Assembly: GCA_029834535.1 (NCBI GenBank) | Contig: JAQMWT010000178.1 | Location: 1 to 64,000 of the forward strand | Source: Chrysophaeum taylorii | Lineage: Eukaryota; Sar; Pelagophyceae; Pelagomonadales; Pelagomonadaceae | DNA: 64,000 nucleotides | Direction of reading: 5' to 3' | Shown here: positions 9,319 to 21,234 of the stretch, piece after piece | Position numbering within the stretch: position 1 is the stretch's first letter | Layout of the letters: the number at the start of each line of letters is the position of its first letter | Program-made: the position numbers and the translations under genes | Notes under the pieces: model-generated | Told to the model about the DNA's origin: nothing | What the model saw: only the letters and a program-made list of their open reading frames with translations | The model's database searches: none

Positions 9319-10185
9319 CTAGTCAGCAGCGTCCGGCGCGTCGGGTTTGTTATTACGACGAGGAGAGACGTCAAGGCCGACCGGGGCGAGGTCGAGGGAA
9401 ACGTCGGCGTCTTGAATGGAGACGCCGTCGCAGCGCTCGGGCCTGTAGGTGCCGACGACGGTGCCGACGCAGTCGTCGACGTCAAAATCGAACTGGCGAC
9501 CGTTGTAGACGAGGGAGATGGTGGCGCCGCGCGTCGCGGCGGAGTAGTACTTGAGTTCGCTCTCGAGAATCGCACGTGGATTGGAGAGCTTGAGGAAGGA
9601 ATCTTGGTGGCTGACGAGCTTGATGGAGGCGCCGTTCTTGAGCTTGACCCAGGTGACTTTGACCGGATCATAGGGTTTGAGCCTGAGCTGATGCATCATC
9701 CACAAGGGAACGAACAGGTAGTTCGCAGGGGCGCGGAAGTCGAGGGGGGAGCAAAAGATTTTTGTGAGCGGGGGCTTCCACGGGAGATCGTCGAATGGTT
9801 CGTTGACAGCCTCAACTTCGAACTGCCACGGAACTTCGAGCTGTCTTCTCGCGAGTTCCGCGCCGATGTCTCGGGGCATCGATACCTTGTCCGAGAACTG
9901 GAGCTTCCCGTGGCCGGGGGAGCCCGGGGGCGGGTCGAACTTTTCGTTGAGCGGGAGCACAAGAAGCGCGCGGTGGAAGGCCCCGGAAGCGCGCTGGATG
10001 GCGTTGTAGTCTTCAAGCTGCTGTTCGAGCTCAGCGCGTTCTCGCGCGGCGCGGGCCGCCTCGCGACGCCCCGTCAGGTCCCCATAGATTGCCTCGAACT
10101 GGTCTCCGAGCCGCCGAAGGCTCGGGTCCCGCGGCCCCAACTCGATGGCGACCGAGCCGAGAAGAAGAAGAAGGTGCACAAGCAT
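9319..10185 (-). CDS. UFD1-domain protein with N-terminal signal peptide
   Basis: The 288-residue protein starts with a hydrophobic leader (MLVHLLLLLGSVAIELG). A charged helical segment follows (about 35-65), then a UFD1 double-psi beta-barrel region: KLQFSDKVSMPRDIGAEL, YLFVPLWMMHQLRL, PRAILESELKYYSA and DADVSLDLAPVG match UFD1 block by block. Ordinary UFD1 is a cytosolic cofactor of p97/Cdc48 in ER-associated degradation and has no leader. In algae with complex red plastids, a second UFD1 set (sUFD1, part of SELMA) works in the periplastid space. The leader makes this a candidate for that set, but a secreted or thylakoid-side UFD1-like protein is also possible. The C-terminal p97/NPL4-binding tail of UFD1 seems absent or very short. 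Confidence 0.75.
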   Translation of the reverse strand: MLVHLLLLLGSVAIELGPRDPSLRRLGDQFEAIYGDLTGRREAARAARERAELEQQLEDYNAIQRASGAFHRALLVLPLNEKFDPPPGSPGHGKLQFSDKVSMPRDIGAELARRQLEVPWQFEVEAVNEPFDDLPWKPPLTKIFCSPLDFRAPANYLFVPLWMMHQLRLKPYDPVKVTWVKLKNGASIKLVSHQDSFLKLSNPRAILESELKYYSAATRGATISLVYNGRQFDFDVDDCVGTVVGTYRPERCDGVSIQDADVSLDLAPVGLDVSPRRNNKPDAPDAAD

Positions 10186-12985
10186 CCGCGATATTACTAG
10201 GTGTCTTCTGACCGACCATATAACCCTTAGGGTTTAAGGTTAAACTTCAGTTTGAAAAAGACGCCAACGCACCGCGCCGCCCGCGCTCTGCCCTCACCGC
10301 CCTCACCCATGTCGCCGCCTCGGGGAGACCCCCCAGGCCGCCCGATCCCAGCAGGATGGCACCCTTCGTCGCACATACGTCCATGCGTAACGACCTACGG
10401 GCGGGGCCCGTCCTCTCTTCGCCGGCCCCGCGACTCGGCGATGACCCCGACTAGGTCCCGCATACCTATCTACGCCCGTCAGGCACATCCCTCCTACCCC
10501 ACAAAACCACACACATCCTTCATGCACCACACCCCTCTTAGCCGTCAGACGTCGTCAATCTAGATACCTGTAAGTGAAGGCTTCAGGTTTTTTCTGAAGG
10601 AAAAGTTGCGACGGATACCCCCTTCGACGGCATCATGGAGTCGCAGGCAGTGCCTATGGCCTACCGCGACAAGGCCAAGCTCGTCCGTGAGGCGGCGATG
10701 CGTGTCGTGGCCATCGATTGGCCTGTCGCGAGCGCTTTGAAGACGGCGCAGGCCCCGAGCCTGCGGCCTGGGCGAGCGTCAGCTGTACAGGGCGGTCGCA
10801 GATCGCGTTGCGACGATAATGAAGGCCGGGCTTGCGGCGATCATCAAAGAAAACGTGCCACCGCCCCCGCCGCCGACGACGACGACGGAGCTGCCACTCG
10901 AAGAGCGCCGGGAGCTCTGGATCAAAAAGGCGAGCGCGGACGGCGTCTTGGCTGACGGTTAGTCTCGGGGCCTCAAGAAGATCATGGACAGCTGCAGCGC
11001 GCTTTACGGCGAGGATGCGAAGCGGTCCTCGGAGAAAAAACTCGATGAGAATCGGATCTACGCCGCGTCGCATTGAATCTCCAAGAGACGACGCTCGAGT
11101 GCTTACGCCAGGCGCGGCGAGCTGTGCTCCAGCCCGAGGAGGTCAACCGCAAGGCCTCAGGGTCCAAGTCCGGCCTCTCCCCCTTCAACCAGCCCCCCTA
11201 TTGGATCCAGCTCTACCAGGAGCAGTAGCAGAACGCCGCCCGCGCGGCTCCGGCGGGCGAACTCTCTACGGTTCAGAACACGTCTGCGCTGACGCTGTTC
11301 CCGCCTTCTCGGAAAAAAACGCATGCGCCACCCCGGATGCTGACCCAGAATCCGAAGCTCCCAACGCCGGCGGCGTTCGCCTGACCTCCAAAGCTGTCCT
11401 GACGCCGCCGCCGCCAACTCCGCGGAGAAACAAACTCCGGCTCTCTTACGTCAAGCAAGGTGTCTCGGTCATCAAGGGCTACTCGGTAAAGGCCATCAAG
11501 GAGCAGCTTGGCAAGCACAACCTCGGAGCCTACACCACCCAGGACGACGCCGGCAAGATCGCCTTCCTTCGCCACCTCGAAGTAGCCCAGTTTGGCGCGT
11601 GAAAATCCTCCTCTCCTGGCTCCCTGAGAGGCAAAGTTTGCCCCCGGCAGCGAGAACGCCTGCGAGGCGCCGCCCAAGAAAAAAAAAAGAAGCCCGACGA
11701 CGACATAGACGCATCCCAACTCAAAGCCAAGGCCGAGGAGTGCATAGCCAAGTCCAAACGCGCCTCGACGAAAGCCTATCGGGCGCCGCTTTTCCCCATT
11801 CAAGCTTCCAGCATGTCCGAGTCGCCCTCGGGCTCTAATACACACCTCTAACCTTCGCTTCTATAACTTATTTGGGCGCACAGACGGACCATCCGAAAGC
11901 ATAGCAGAGCGAGCTCACCAGAAGTGCCGGGGCGTCCGTGGGGACTCGTATGAGTCCGCTCGCCACTTTCCTTCAGAAAACCGGGCAATTCAACCCCCAG
12001 AAAATCACCGTCGGAGTGATGATTTTCGTGCCCGATAGATTTTACTCGGATGACCGTCCACGCCGTTCGACCCCAGCTTTCTTCTCAGGACGTCGAAAGG
12101 TCATCATGAGTCGTTGTTTTGAGCCGTTTGCGGGTCGAATGGCCGAGCACATCGCTCGTAGGCCGCTCGCTCGCATTTCCCCCTTCGCTCACCTGAGAAT
12201 GACAGGTAATGATGTACTCAGCTGGCGACGACGACGGTTTCGCGCACGCACTAATCACCCGAAGAGCATTTACGAAGCTTTGGCAAACAGCCTTTCTTCG
12301 AGAGGGCTAGTTTTTCAACCAAAGGATTCTTCTTGTGGTTGCATGATCTCACCCGCACTCGCTTGGCAATCTACCCACCCACCAAGGGCCAGTGGCAAGG
12401 CGCCCGCCGATCGACCCCCGAGGGACGCCCAATATCAGCAGTTTCGTTCAGGTTGTCTGCAGAAACGACGAAACACCGCGGTTTTCTCTCTGCAACGGAC
12501 GCCGTTGTTTCATAGAAGAAGAATCGGAAGGAGGACCCAGTAGTATCGATGATGATTGGCGGCGGAATAAAATGATCGCGATAGCCACTTAGACGACGAG
12601 GACGACGATAAAAAGAGTGCATGACTGCACGTTCGACATTTCGGAGAAGAGCGCCGCAACAAAGCGACCGCACTATCACACACCCCCGACTTGTTTGTGT
12701 CAATAGTGGGCACTGGCCATTGGTCAGGCCCGCCGTATATTGTAGGCACTGGGCGCGTGGTCAGGAGTCCAGGGGGAGTCGCCGGGGGATGATACGAGAC
12801 CAACACCCTCTGTAGCTCCGGACCCGTGTGAGCACCAGCGCTGGTTTCGCCACGGGGTCACCAACACATATGATGAAAACGGCGGCAATTGTACCCACCT
12901 TCTCGGGGCAAGCGCAATTCCCCCCGAGGCCCTAGGTCGGTTATTTACCAAAACTTGTCATCATCATCTTTGACGTGATTGGCTC
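10186..12985. other. Long gene-poor region (2.8 kb)
   Basis: Outside the decayed coding remnant listed separately (10635-11602) I see no gene. 10250-10560 is a C-rich, low-complexity tract. 11600-11850 and 11930-12560 have open frames but no coherent protein. 12560-12980 includes short GAC/GAAGAA repeats. The stretch separates the UFD1 gene from the lipase gene and resembles a graveyard of old insertions. Confidence 0.4.
10635..11602 (+). pseudogene. Decayed coding sequence of unknown family
   Basis: Pieces in different plus-strand frames read as protein: MAYRDKAKLVREAAMRVV, then ERQLYRAVADRVATIMKAGL and LPLEERRELWIKKASADG, then SRGLKKIMDSCSALYGEDAK after an in-frame stop, and finally SVKAIKEQLGKHNLGAYTTQ near 11490-11545. 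The order and charge pattern suggest one former gene of helical, DNA-binding-like character, broken by at least one stop and several frameshifts. A transposon protein is possible. I recognise no domain with confidence. Confidence 0.4.
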
Positions 12986-14419
12986 ATGTTCTGGGCCGTC
13001 GTCGTAGTGGGTGGCGTGTCCGCGGTGGAGATGGCTCCCCCCGTGGCGGAGGCCTCGGGTCGCGCATGGGTGGGGCCCACGCTGCTCCCCGACGCGAGCT
13101 TCGAGTTCCCCGAGGGAGGGGGAAAACGGCGAGGTGTGTGTCTGAGTGGCGGCGGTGCGCGTGCCTTCGGCGCAGGTATCACCCAACTGAGCACGCTCGA
13201 CACGAGCAAGGTGGATTACGTTACCGGAACCTCGGGCGGGTCCTGGGCGCTCGCCGTGTGGGCCTACGGTAAGCAGTCCGTAGAAGCTTTCGAGCCGTCA
13301 GCTCTGACGGTGGGCTCGCTCCGCGCGCGGTCGGCGCTCGAGTACCCATCGCTCAAAGGCGGCATGTTCAAGAACATTTTGGATCACGTCAAAGATCTCA
13401 AAAACAGCACGGCGGGAAAGCTGTGGGCGGACGTGGTGTGGGAAACGTATCTCGCGCCAGCCAACGTCTCGCGGTCTGCCCCGCTCGCGTCTAACGACAC
13501 GCGCGGCGTCTTTCCCTTGATTGGATTTTCGATTTGGGGTCAGGACCCTCCCCGGATGCTCGCCGCGTCTCCGCTGTACGTCGGCACGGGTTCGCTCCTC
13601 GGGCGCGTCGGAGGGCTATTAGAACCGCAGGTGTTTGGGTGCGACGCTTACCTCGTCAACGACGGCGCGTACGCGGTCGGCAAGGAATGTCGCGGGCTCT
13701 CGCTGGCCGAGGCCATCGCTGCGTCCTCGTGGGCCCCGGGGGGACTCCTCTATTCTATTTTTAACCTCGAGGGCATCCACTACCCCTACGCCGCCCCTCG
13801 CGACAGGCCCTGGCTCGCGACTCTGGCCGACGGCGGCAACGTCGAAAACGAACACGTTTCCGGCATGCTCCAGCGCAACGTGAGTCGCCTCGTCGTGTTC
13901 GTCAACACGGATGTCGGCCTCGACCTCGCATGGAACGCGTCGACAACGCCGCCTTCCACGAAAGTTATCGCCGAGGAACTTCCCGCTTACTTTGGCGTCG
14001 GAGCTTACGACAACCGCGCCTTCAATTACACGAACGATCAACTCTTCGAGGAACATGACTTCGTGCCTCTCGTCGAGGCGCTCCAGGATTCGGTTCGTCG
14101 CGGCGATGGCGGTGTCGCGACGGACGTCTTTAGAACGGTCGAAAATTCCGTTCTCGGCGTCAAGGGCGGCCTCCCCGTCAACGTTACCTGGTGCTACCTC
14201 TCGCCCTCTCATGCCTGGAAGGCCCAACTCCCCAAACTCACCCGACTTCTCATCGAAAACGATCCGCGCTTCGAGGCGTTCCCCCACTTCCATACTGCGC
14301 GCCTCGACCTCGAACTCCCCGAGCTCAACGTGCTTTCCTCCTTGGTCGCGTGGGTCATCCGACGCAACCCACACCACTTCGTCTTCGAAGACGACGACGA
14401 ACCTGGTGTCGTCTTATAA
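12986..14419 (+). CDS. Secreted patatin/cPLA2-like lipase
   Basis: The 477-residue protein starts with a signal peptide (MFWAVVVVGGVSAVEM). It carries a phospholipase A2 / lysophospholipase fold of the Ser-Asp dyad type: the oxyanion glycine loop CLSGGGARAFGAG (about residues 52-64), the nucleophile elbow GTSGGSW (about 80-86, Ser in GxSGG) and the dyad Asp in LADGG (about residue 283). Several N-X-S/T sites (NST, NVS, NDT, NAS, NYT, NVT) fit passage through the ER. It probably cleaves acyl esters of phospholipids outside the cell or in a vacuole. The last ~15 residues are an acidic tail. It runs toward the minus-strand repeat gene, leaving 163 bp between the two ends. Confidence 0.82.
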   Translation: MFWAVVVVGGVSAVEMAPPVAEASGRAWVGPTLLPDASFEFPEGGGKRRGVCLSGGGARAFGAGITQLSTLDTSKVDYVTGTSGGSWALAVWAYGKQSVEAFEPSALTVGSLRARSALEYPSLKGGMFKNILDHVKDLKNSTAGKLWADVVWETYLAPANVSRSAPLASNDTRGVFPLIGFSIWGQDPPRMLAASPLYVGTGSLLGRVGGLLEPQVFGCDAYLVNDGAYAVGKECRGLSLAEAIAASSWAPGGLLYSIFNLEGIHYPYAAPRDRPWLATLADGGNVENEHVSGMLQRNVSRLVVFVNTDVGLDLAWNASTTPPSTKVIAEELPAYFGVGAYDNRAFNYTNDQLFEEHDFVPLVEALQDSVRRGDGGVATDVFRTVENSVLGVKGGLPVNVTWCYLSPSHAWKAQLPKLTRLLIENDPRFEAFPHFHTARLDLELPELNVLSSLVAWVIRRNPHHFVFEDDDEPGVVL

Positions 14420-14582
14420 GTTTTATCATCGCTCGCCATATTTTTAATAATATTAAGGTAGCCTCCTACTCTTTCCAGGCACGCTCGGGGCAGTACCAGG
14501 GCGTCTCCGGGATTTCGGCCAAAGGGGGGTCGTTGCAATAGATGTGGACGGCCACGCGACGGCACGCAAAGCACACGAGGAA

Positions 14583-14599
14583 TTATCGTTGGTTCTCGA

Positions 14600-14640
<41 letters not shown>

Positions 14641-17600
14641 GGGTGGGCGTTGCTGGCGCAGACGCGGCACCGGAGCCTCAACGCCTCGCGAAGCTCGCGG
14701 CCAATCTCCGCGTTGGTTGCGTATCTCCACTTTATGCTGTACTCCTCCCTCTTGAGGTGAAACAATGCCGACCTCCGCTCGCAATTCACAAGGGTAACGT
14801 CGGCGTTAGAGACTCCCGGTATGCGCTCCTTACAGTTGTGCCTCGCGCGCCCAACCACGAACGCTTCCTCCAACAACCGCTGCTTATCATCATCCTCCTG
14901 CTCCTGTGTGTGGACATACCTCACGTAGTCACCTTTCCGCGGCGGAAATCGCGCCGCGCCCTTCACATCGTCGTCCGCGTTGCTCGCCTCCAGCTCAACC
15001 CGCGTCGCAGCCCGCCACCGTCTTACCTCAACCTCTTCGATTGACCCGTTTTCGAGCCATTCCACGTCGCACACGCGCTGCTTGACGCGCACCACGCGCG
15101 CGACCGCGTCGTCGATGACGATGAACGAGTCCACCGCAGGCTGCTCTTCTGATGACTCGTTGTTGGCTGCCACCTCCTCCGTCTCCGGCGTGTCTCCAAG
15201 AAGCTTTTCTTGCTCGGCTGCTGCAACCTCGGCACGCGTGGCAAAACGCCACAGAGATCCAAACTCGCTGAGGCGCACTTCCATGCGCCCTTTCGGCACT
15301 GGCTCAAGCTCGGATACGCACACAAAGCTGAACTTGATGGCCGATGTCTTCTTCTCCATTTTTGGCTTCGATTCAACTCGAACCACATACACGTCCTCGT
15401 CAAGGCTCACGTCGTTGTGCCTTCTGTGGACAACATACTCGCCCTTGGCCGGGACGTGACACTCGACACCGACCGGCTCATCATCGTTCTGCAACATTTT
15501 TTCTTCACCAGGCTGCTCTTCTGATGACTCGTTGTTGGCTGCCACCTCCTCCGTCTCCGGCATGTCTCCGAGAAGCTTTTCTTGCTCGGCTGCTGCAACC
15601 TCGGCACGCGTGGCAAAGCGCCACACAGATCCAAACTCGCTGAGGCGCACTTCCATACGCCCTTTCGGCACTGGCTCAAGCTCGGATACGCACACAAAGC
15701 TGAACTTGATGGCCGATGCCTTCTTCTCCATTTTCGGCTTCGATGCAACTAGCACCACATACATGTCCTCGTCAAGGCTCGTGTTGTTATGCCTTCTGTG
15801 GACAACATACTCGCCCTTGGCCGGGACGTGACACTCGACAGCGACCGGCTCATCATCGTTCTGCAACATTTTTTCTTCACCAGGCTGCTCTTCTGATGAC
15901 TCGTTGTTGGCTGCCACCTCCTCCGTCTCCGGCGTGTCTCCGAGAAGCTTTTCTTGCTCGGCTGCTGCAACCTCGGCACGCGTGGCAAAGCGCCACACAG
16001 ATCCAAACTCGCTGAGGCGCACTTCCATACGCCCTTTCGGCACTGGCTCAAGCTCGGATACGCACACAAAGCTGAACTTGATGGCCGATGCCTTCTTCTC
16101 CATTTTCGGCTTCGATGCAACTAGCACCACATACATGTCCTCGTCAAGGCTCGTGTTGTTATGCCTTCTGTGGACAACATACTCGCCCTTGGCCGGGACG
16201 TGACACTCGACAGCGACCGGCTCATCATCGTTCTGCAACATTTTTTCTTCACCAGGCTGCTCTTCTGATGACTCGTTGTTGGCTGCCACCTCCTCCGTCT
16301 CCGGCGTGTCTCCAAGAAGCTTTTCTTGCTCGGCTGCTGCAACCTCGGCACGCGTGGCAAAGCGCCACAGAGATCCAAACTCGCTGAGGCGCACTTCCAT
16401 ACGCCCTTTCGGCACTGGCTCAAGCTCGGATACGCACACAAAGCTGAACTTGATGGCCGTTGTCTTCTTCTCCATTTTCGGCTTCGATGCAACTAGCACC
16501 ACATACATGTCCTCGTCAAGGCTCACGTCGTTGTGCCTTCTGTGGACAACATACTCGCCCTTGGCCGGGACGTGACACTCGACAGCGACCGGCTCATCAT
16601 CGTTCTGCAACTTTTTTGCATCACCAGGCTGCTCTTCTCCTCCGTCTCTGGCGTGTCTCCGAGAAGCTTTTCTTGCTCGGCTGCTGCAACCTCGGCACGC
16701 GTGGCAAAGCGCCACAGAGATCCAAACTCGCTGAGGCGCACTTCCATACGCCCTTTCGGCACTGGCTCAAGTTCAGATACGCACACAAAGCTGAACTTGA
16801 TGGCCGATGTCTTCTTCTCCATTTTCGGCTTCGATGCAACTAGCACCACATACATGTCCTCGTCAAGGCTCGTGTTGTTATGCCTTCTGTGGACAACATA
16901 CTCGCCCTTGGCCGGGACGTGACACTCGACAGCGACCGGCTCATCATCGTTCTGCAACATTTTTTCTTCACCAGGCTGCTCTTCTGATGACTCGTTGTTG
17001 GCTGCCACCTCCTTCGTCTCCGGCGTGTCTCCAAGAAGCTTTTCTTGCTCGGCTGCTGCAACCTCGGCACGCGTGGCAAAGCGCCACAGAGATCCAAACT
17101 CGCTGAGGCGCACTTCCATACGCCCTTTCGGCACTGGCTCAAGTTCAGATACGCACACAAAGCTGAACTTGATGGCCGATGTCTTCTTCTCCATTTTCGG
17201 CTTCGATGCAACTAGCACCACATACATGTCCTCGTCAAGGCTCGTGTTGTTATGCCTTCTGTGGACAACATACTCGCCCTTGGCCGGGACGTGACACTCG
17301 ACAGCGACCGGCTCATCATCGTTCTGCAACATTTTTCTTCACCAGGCTGCTCTTCTGATGACTCGTTGTTGGCTGCCACCTCCTTCGTCTCCGGCGTGTC
17401 TCCAAGAAGCTTTTCTTGCTCGGCTGCTGCAACCTCGGCACGCGTGGCAAAGCGCCACAGAGATCCAAACTCGCTGAGGCGCACTTCCATACGCCCTTTC
17501 GGCACTGGCTCAAGTTCAGATACGCACACAAAGCTGAACTTGATGGCCGATGTCTTCTTCTCCATTTTCGGCTTCGATGCAACTAGCACCACATACATGT

Positions 17601-20600
17601 CCTCGTCAAGGCTCGTGTTGTTATGCCTTCTGTGGACAACATACTCGCCCTTGGCCGGGACGTGACACTCGACAGCGACCGGCTCATCATCGTTCTGCAA
17701 CATTTTTCTTCACCAGGCTGCTCTTCTGATGACTCGTTGTTGGCTGCCACCTCCTTCGTCTCCGGCGTGTCTCCAAGAAGCTTTTCTTGCTCGGCTGCTG
17801 CAACCTCGGCACGCGTGGCAAAGCGCCACAGAGATCCAAACTCGCTGAGGCGCACTTCCATACGCCCTTTCGGCACTGGCTCAAGTTCAGATACGCACAC
17901 AAAGCTGAACTTGATGGCCGATGTCTTCTTCTCCATTTTCGGCTTCGATGCAACTAGCACCACATACATGTCCTCGTCAAGGCTCGTGTTGTTATGCCTT
18001 CTGTGGACAACATACTCGCCCTTGGCCGGGACGTGACACTCGACAGCGACCGGCTCATCATCGTTCTGCAACATTTTTTCTTCACCAGGCTGCTCTTCTC
18101 CTCCGTCTCTGGCGTGTCTCCGAGAAGCTTTTCTTGCTCGGCTGCTGCAACCTCGGCACGCGTGGCAAAGCGCCACAGAGATCCAAACTCGCTGAGGCGC
18201 ACTTCCATACGCCCTTTCGGCACTGGCTCAAGTTCAGATACGCACACAAAGCTGAACTTGATGGCCGATGTCTTCTTCTCCATTTTCGGCTTCGATGCAA
18301 CTAGCACCACATACATGTCCTCGTCAAGGCTCGTGTTGTTATGCCTTCTGTGGACAACATACTCGCCCTTGGCCGGGACGTGACACTCGACAGCGACCGG
18401 CTCATCATCGTTCTGCAACATTTTTCTTCACCAGGCTGCTCTTCTGATGACTCGTTGTTGGCTGCCACCTCCTTCGTCTCCGGCGTGTCTCCAAGAAGCT
18501 TTTCTTGCTCGGCTGCTGCAACCTCGGCACGCGTGGCAAAGCGCCACAGAGATCCAAACTCGCTGAGGCGCACTTCCATACGCCCTTTCGGCACTGGCTC
18601 AAGTTCAGATACGCACACAAAGCTGAACTTGATGGCCGATGTCTTCTTCTCCATTTTCGGCTTCGATGCAACTAGCACCACATACATGTCCTCGTCAAGG
18701 CTCGTGTTGTTATGCCTTCTGTGGACAACATACTCGCCCTTGGCCGGGACGTGACACTCGACAGCGACCGGCTCATCATCGTTCTGCAACATTTTTTCTT
18801 CACCAGGCTGCTCTTCTGATGACTCGTTGTTGGCTGCCACCTCCTTCGTCTCCGGCGTGTCTCCAAGAAGCTTTTCTTGCTCGGCTGCTGCAACCTCGGC
18901 ACGCGTGGCAAAGCGCCACAGAGATCCAAACTCGCTGAGGCGCACTTCCATACGCCCTTTCGGCACTGGCTCAAGTTCAGATACGCACACAAAGCTGAAC
19001 TTGATGGCCGATGTCTTCTTCTCCATTTTCGGCTTCGATGCAACTAGCACCACATACATGTCCTCGTCAAGGCTCGTGTTGCTATGCCTTCTGTGGACAA
19101 CATACTCGCCCTTGGCCGGGACGTGACACTCGACAGCGACCGGCTCATCATCGTTCTGCAACATTTTTTCTTCACCAGGCTGCTCTTCTGATGACTCGTT
19201 GTTGGCTGCCACCTCCTTCGTCTCCGGCGTGTCTCCAAGAAGCTTTTCTTGCTCGGCTGCTGCAACCTCGGCACGCGTGGCAAAGCGCCACAGAGATCCA
19301 AACTCGCTGAGGCGCACTTCCATACGCCCTTTCGGCACTGGCTCAAGTTCAGATACGCACACAAAGCTGAACTTGATGGCCGATGTCTTCTTCTCCATTT
19401 TCGGCTTCGATGCAACTAGCACCACATACATGTCCTCGTCAAGGCTCGTGTTGTTATGCCTTCTGTGGACAACATACTCGCCCTTGGCCGGGACGTGACA
19501 CTCGACAGCGACCGGCTCATCATCGTTCTGCAACATTTTTTCTTCACCAGGCTGCTCTTCTGATGACTCGTTGTTGGCTGCCACCTCCTTCGTCTCCGGC
19601 GTGTCTCCAAGAAGCTTTTCTTGCTCGGCTGCTGCAACCTCGGCACGCGTGGCAAAGCGCCACAGAGATCCAAACTCGCTGAGGCGCACTTCCATACGCC
19701 CTTTCGGCACTGGCTCAAGCTCGGATACGCACACAAAGCTGAACTTGATGGCCGATGTCTTCTTCTCCATTTTCGGCTTCGATGCAACTAGCACCACATA
19801 CATGTCCTCGTCAAGGCTCGTGTTGTTATGCCTTCTGTGGACAACATACTCGCCCTTGGCCGGGACGTGACACTCGACAGCGACCGGCTCATCATCGTTC
19901 TGCAACATTTTTTCTTCACCAGGCTGCTCTTCTGATGACTCGTTGTTGGCTGCCACCTCCTCCGTCTCCGGCGTGTCTCCAAGAAGCTTTTCTTGCTCGG
20001 CTGCTGCAACCTCGGCACGCGTGGCAAAGCGCCACAGAGATCCAAACTCGTTGAGGCGCACTTCCATGCGCCCTTTCGGCACTGGCTCAAGTTCAGATAC
20101 GCATACAAAGCTGAACTGGATGGCAGAGGTCTTCTTCTCCATTTTTGGCTTCGACGCAACTAGGACCACATACATGTCCTCGTCAAGGCTCGCGTCGATA
20201 TGCCGTCGGTGCGCGACATACTCGCCTTTGACTGGAACATGACACTCGACAGCGACCGGCACATGATCGGTCGGCATCTCCTCATCACCATGGTGCTCGT
20301 GTGACTCATCATTGGGTGCCTCCTCCTCCTCCTCCGTCTCAGTCGTGACTGGAATACGACACTCGACAGCGACCGGCACATGATCGGTCTGCATCATCTC
20401 CTCATCAACACGTTGCTCGGCTGACTCATCATTGGGTGCCTCATCCTCCTCCTCCGTCTCGGTCGTGTCTCCAAAAAACTTCTCTTGCTCGGCGGCGGAA
20501 ACCTCGGCAGGCGTGGCAAAGCGCCACCGAGTTCCGAACTCACTGAGCCGCACTTCCATGCGCCCTTTCGGTACCGGCTCAAGCTCAGATACGCACGCAA

Positions 20601-21189
20601 AGCTGAACTTGATGGCAGATGTCTTCTTTTCTATTTTTGGTTGCGACGCAACGAGGATCACACAATTGTCCTCGTCGAGGCTTACGTCATCGCGCCGTCG
20701 GTGCGCAACGTACTCACCCTCGACCGGAACGTGACATTCGCCAGCAACCGGCTCGTCATCGGTCCGCATCTCAACATTAGCAGACTTCTCGTCTGACTGC
20801 GGCTCGCACATCGACGCGGCGACTGGGTGTTCAGCTCGGTCGGCAGCGGCCGAAAGATGCTTGGCCCTGGCGACCTCAGCATTTGTCGCGAAACGCCACT
20901 GAGACCCAAAGTCTTTGAGACGGACCGCCGCGTGCCCATCCTTCTCGAGCTTGGAGACGCACGCGTAGTCGAATCGGAAGAAGAAGGAATTGTTTTCCTT
21001 GACTGGCGTCGACGCGACGGCGAGGACCTCCCCGTTGATGACGAGGGAATCCCCCTTGGCCGGCGCGCGTCTGCCGTCGAGCTTGTTTTTTTTTTTCGTC
21101 TCGAAAGTAGTGACGTTGGTCGCGTCGTCGAGCGCGCGCTTCTTCTTGATGAGGGGCTGGAACTTCTTGAACTTCTTGCTGCCGTTCAT
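14583..21189 (-). CDS. Giant tandem-repeat protein gene with 124-residue units, frame-broken in the middle
   Basis: Read from the ATG at 21189, the first 962-residue frame holds a Lys-rich start, divergent units and then nearly identical 124-residue units. Each contains GEYVVHRRHN, DEDMYVVLVASKPKMEKK, SFVCVSELEPVPKGRMEVRL, FGSLWRFATRAEVAAAEQEK and an acidic linker. The far end (14583-15150) has divergent units and an Asp-rich tail. Between about 18424 and 16637 five changes break the frame: three one-base losses in a T6 run (17334, 17706, 18424) and two 25-bp losses (16637, 18097). They sum to 53 bases and do not cancel. The units look like small SH3/Tudor-like barrels, but this is a guess; no function is known to me. 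The gene is either a pseudogene, assembled with errors, or read only in part. It is divergent from the methyltransferase gene, 45 bp away. Confidence 0.6.
15030..20160 (-). repeat. Array of about 14 nearly identical 372-bp coding units
   Basis: The segment CTTCCAT(A/G)CGCCCTTTCGG recurs about every 372 bp from near 15281 to near 20060, giving about 14 units, with a more divergent unit near 20555 and others at both edges. Inner units differ by only a few bases, while the edge units have diverged; this is the pattern expected from unequal crossing-over or gene conversion. Two units are 25 bp shorter, and three differ by one T. Many antisense open frames across the array are by-products of the repeat. 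Confidence 0.9.
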
Positions 21190-21234
21190 GTCTCATCTCA
21201 CATAACGGCCGAGGGTAAGCAAGGAGGGGTAAGA
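21190..21234. promoter_or_regulatory. 45-bp divergent gap, repeat gene / methyltransferase
   Basis: Only 45 bp separate the start codons of the two divergent genes, so any promoter here is shared or lies within the genes. The sequence is GC-rich and shows no TATA box. The role is inferred from arrangement. Confidence 0.35.

Noticed and set aside
15023-20242. Many similar 99-137-codon open frames on the plus strand across the repeat gene
   Set aside because: They recur with the same 372-bp period as the minus-strand units, share the same bases and have low-complexity Ser/Thr/Arg content. They are antisense shadows.
20827-21234. Upstream extension of the methyltransferase frame to 20827
   Set aside because: It lies inside the opposite-strand repeat gene and gives no recognisable protein; the ATG at 21235 fits better.
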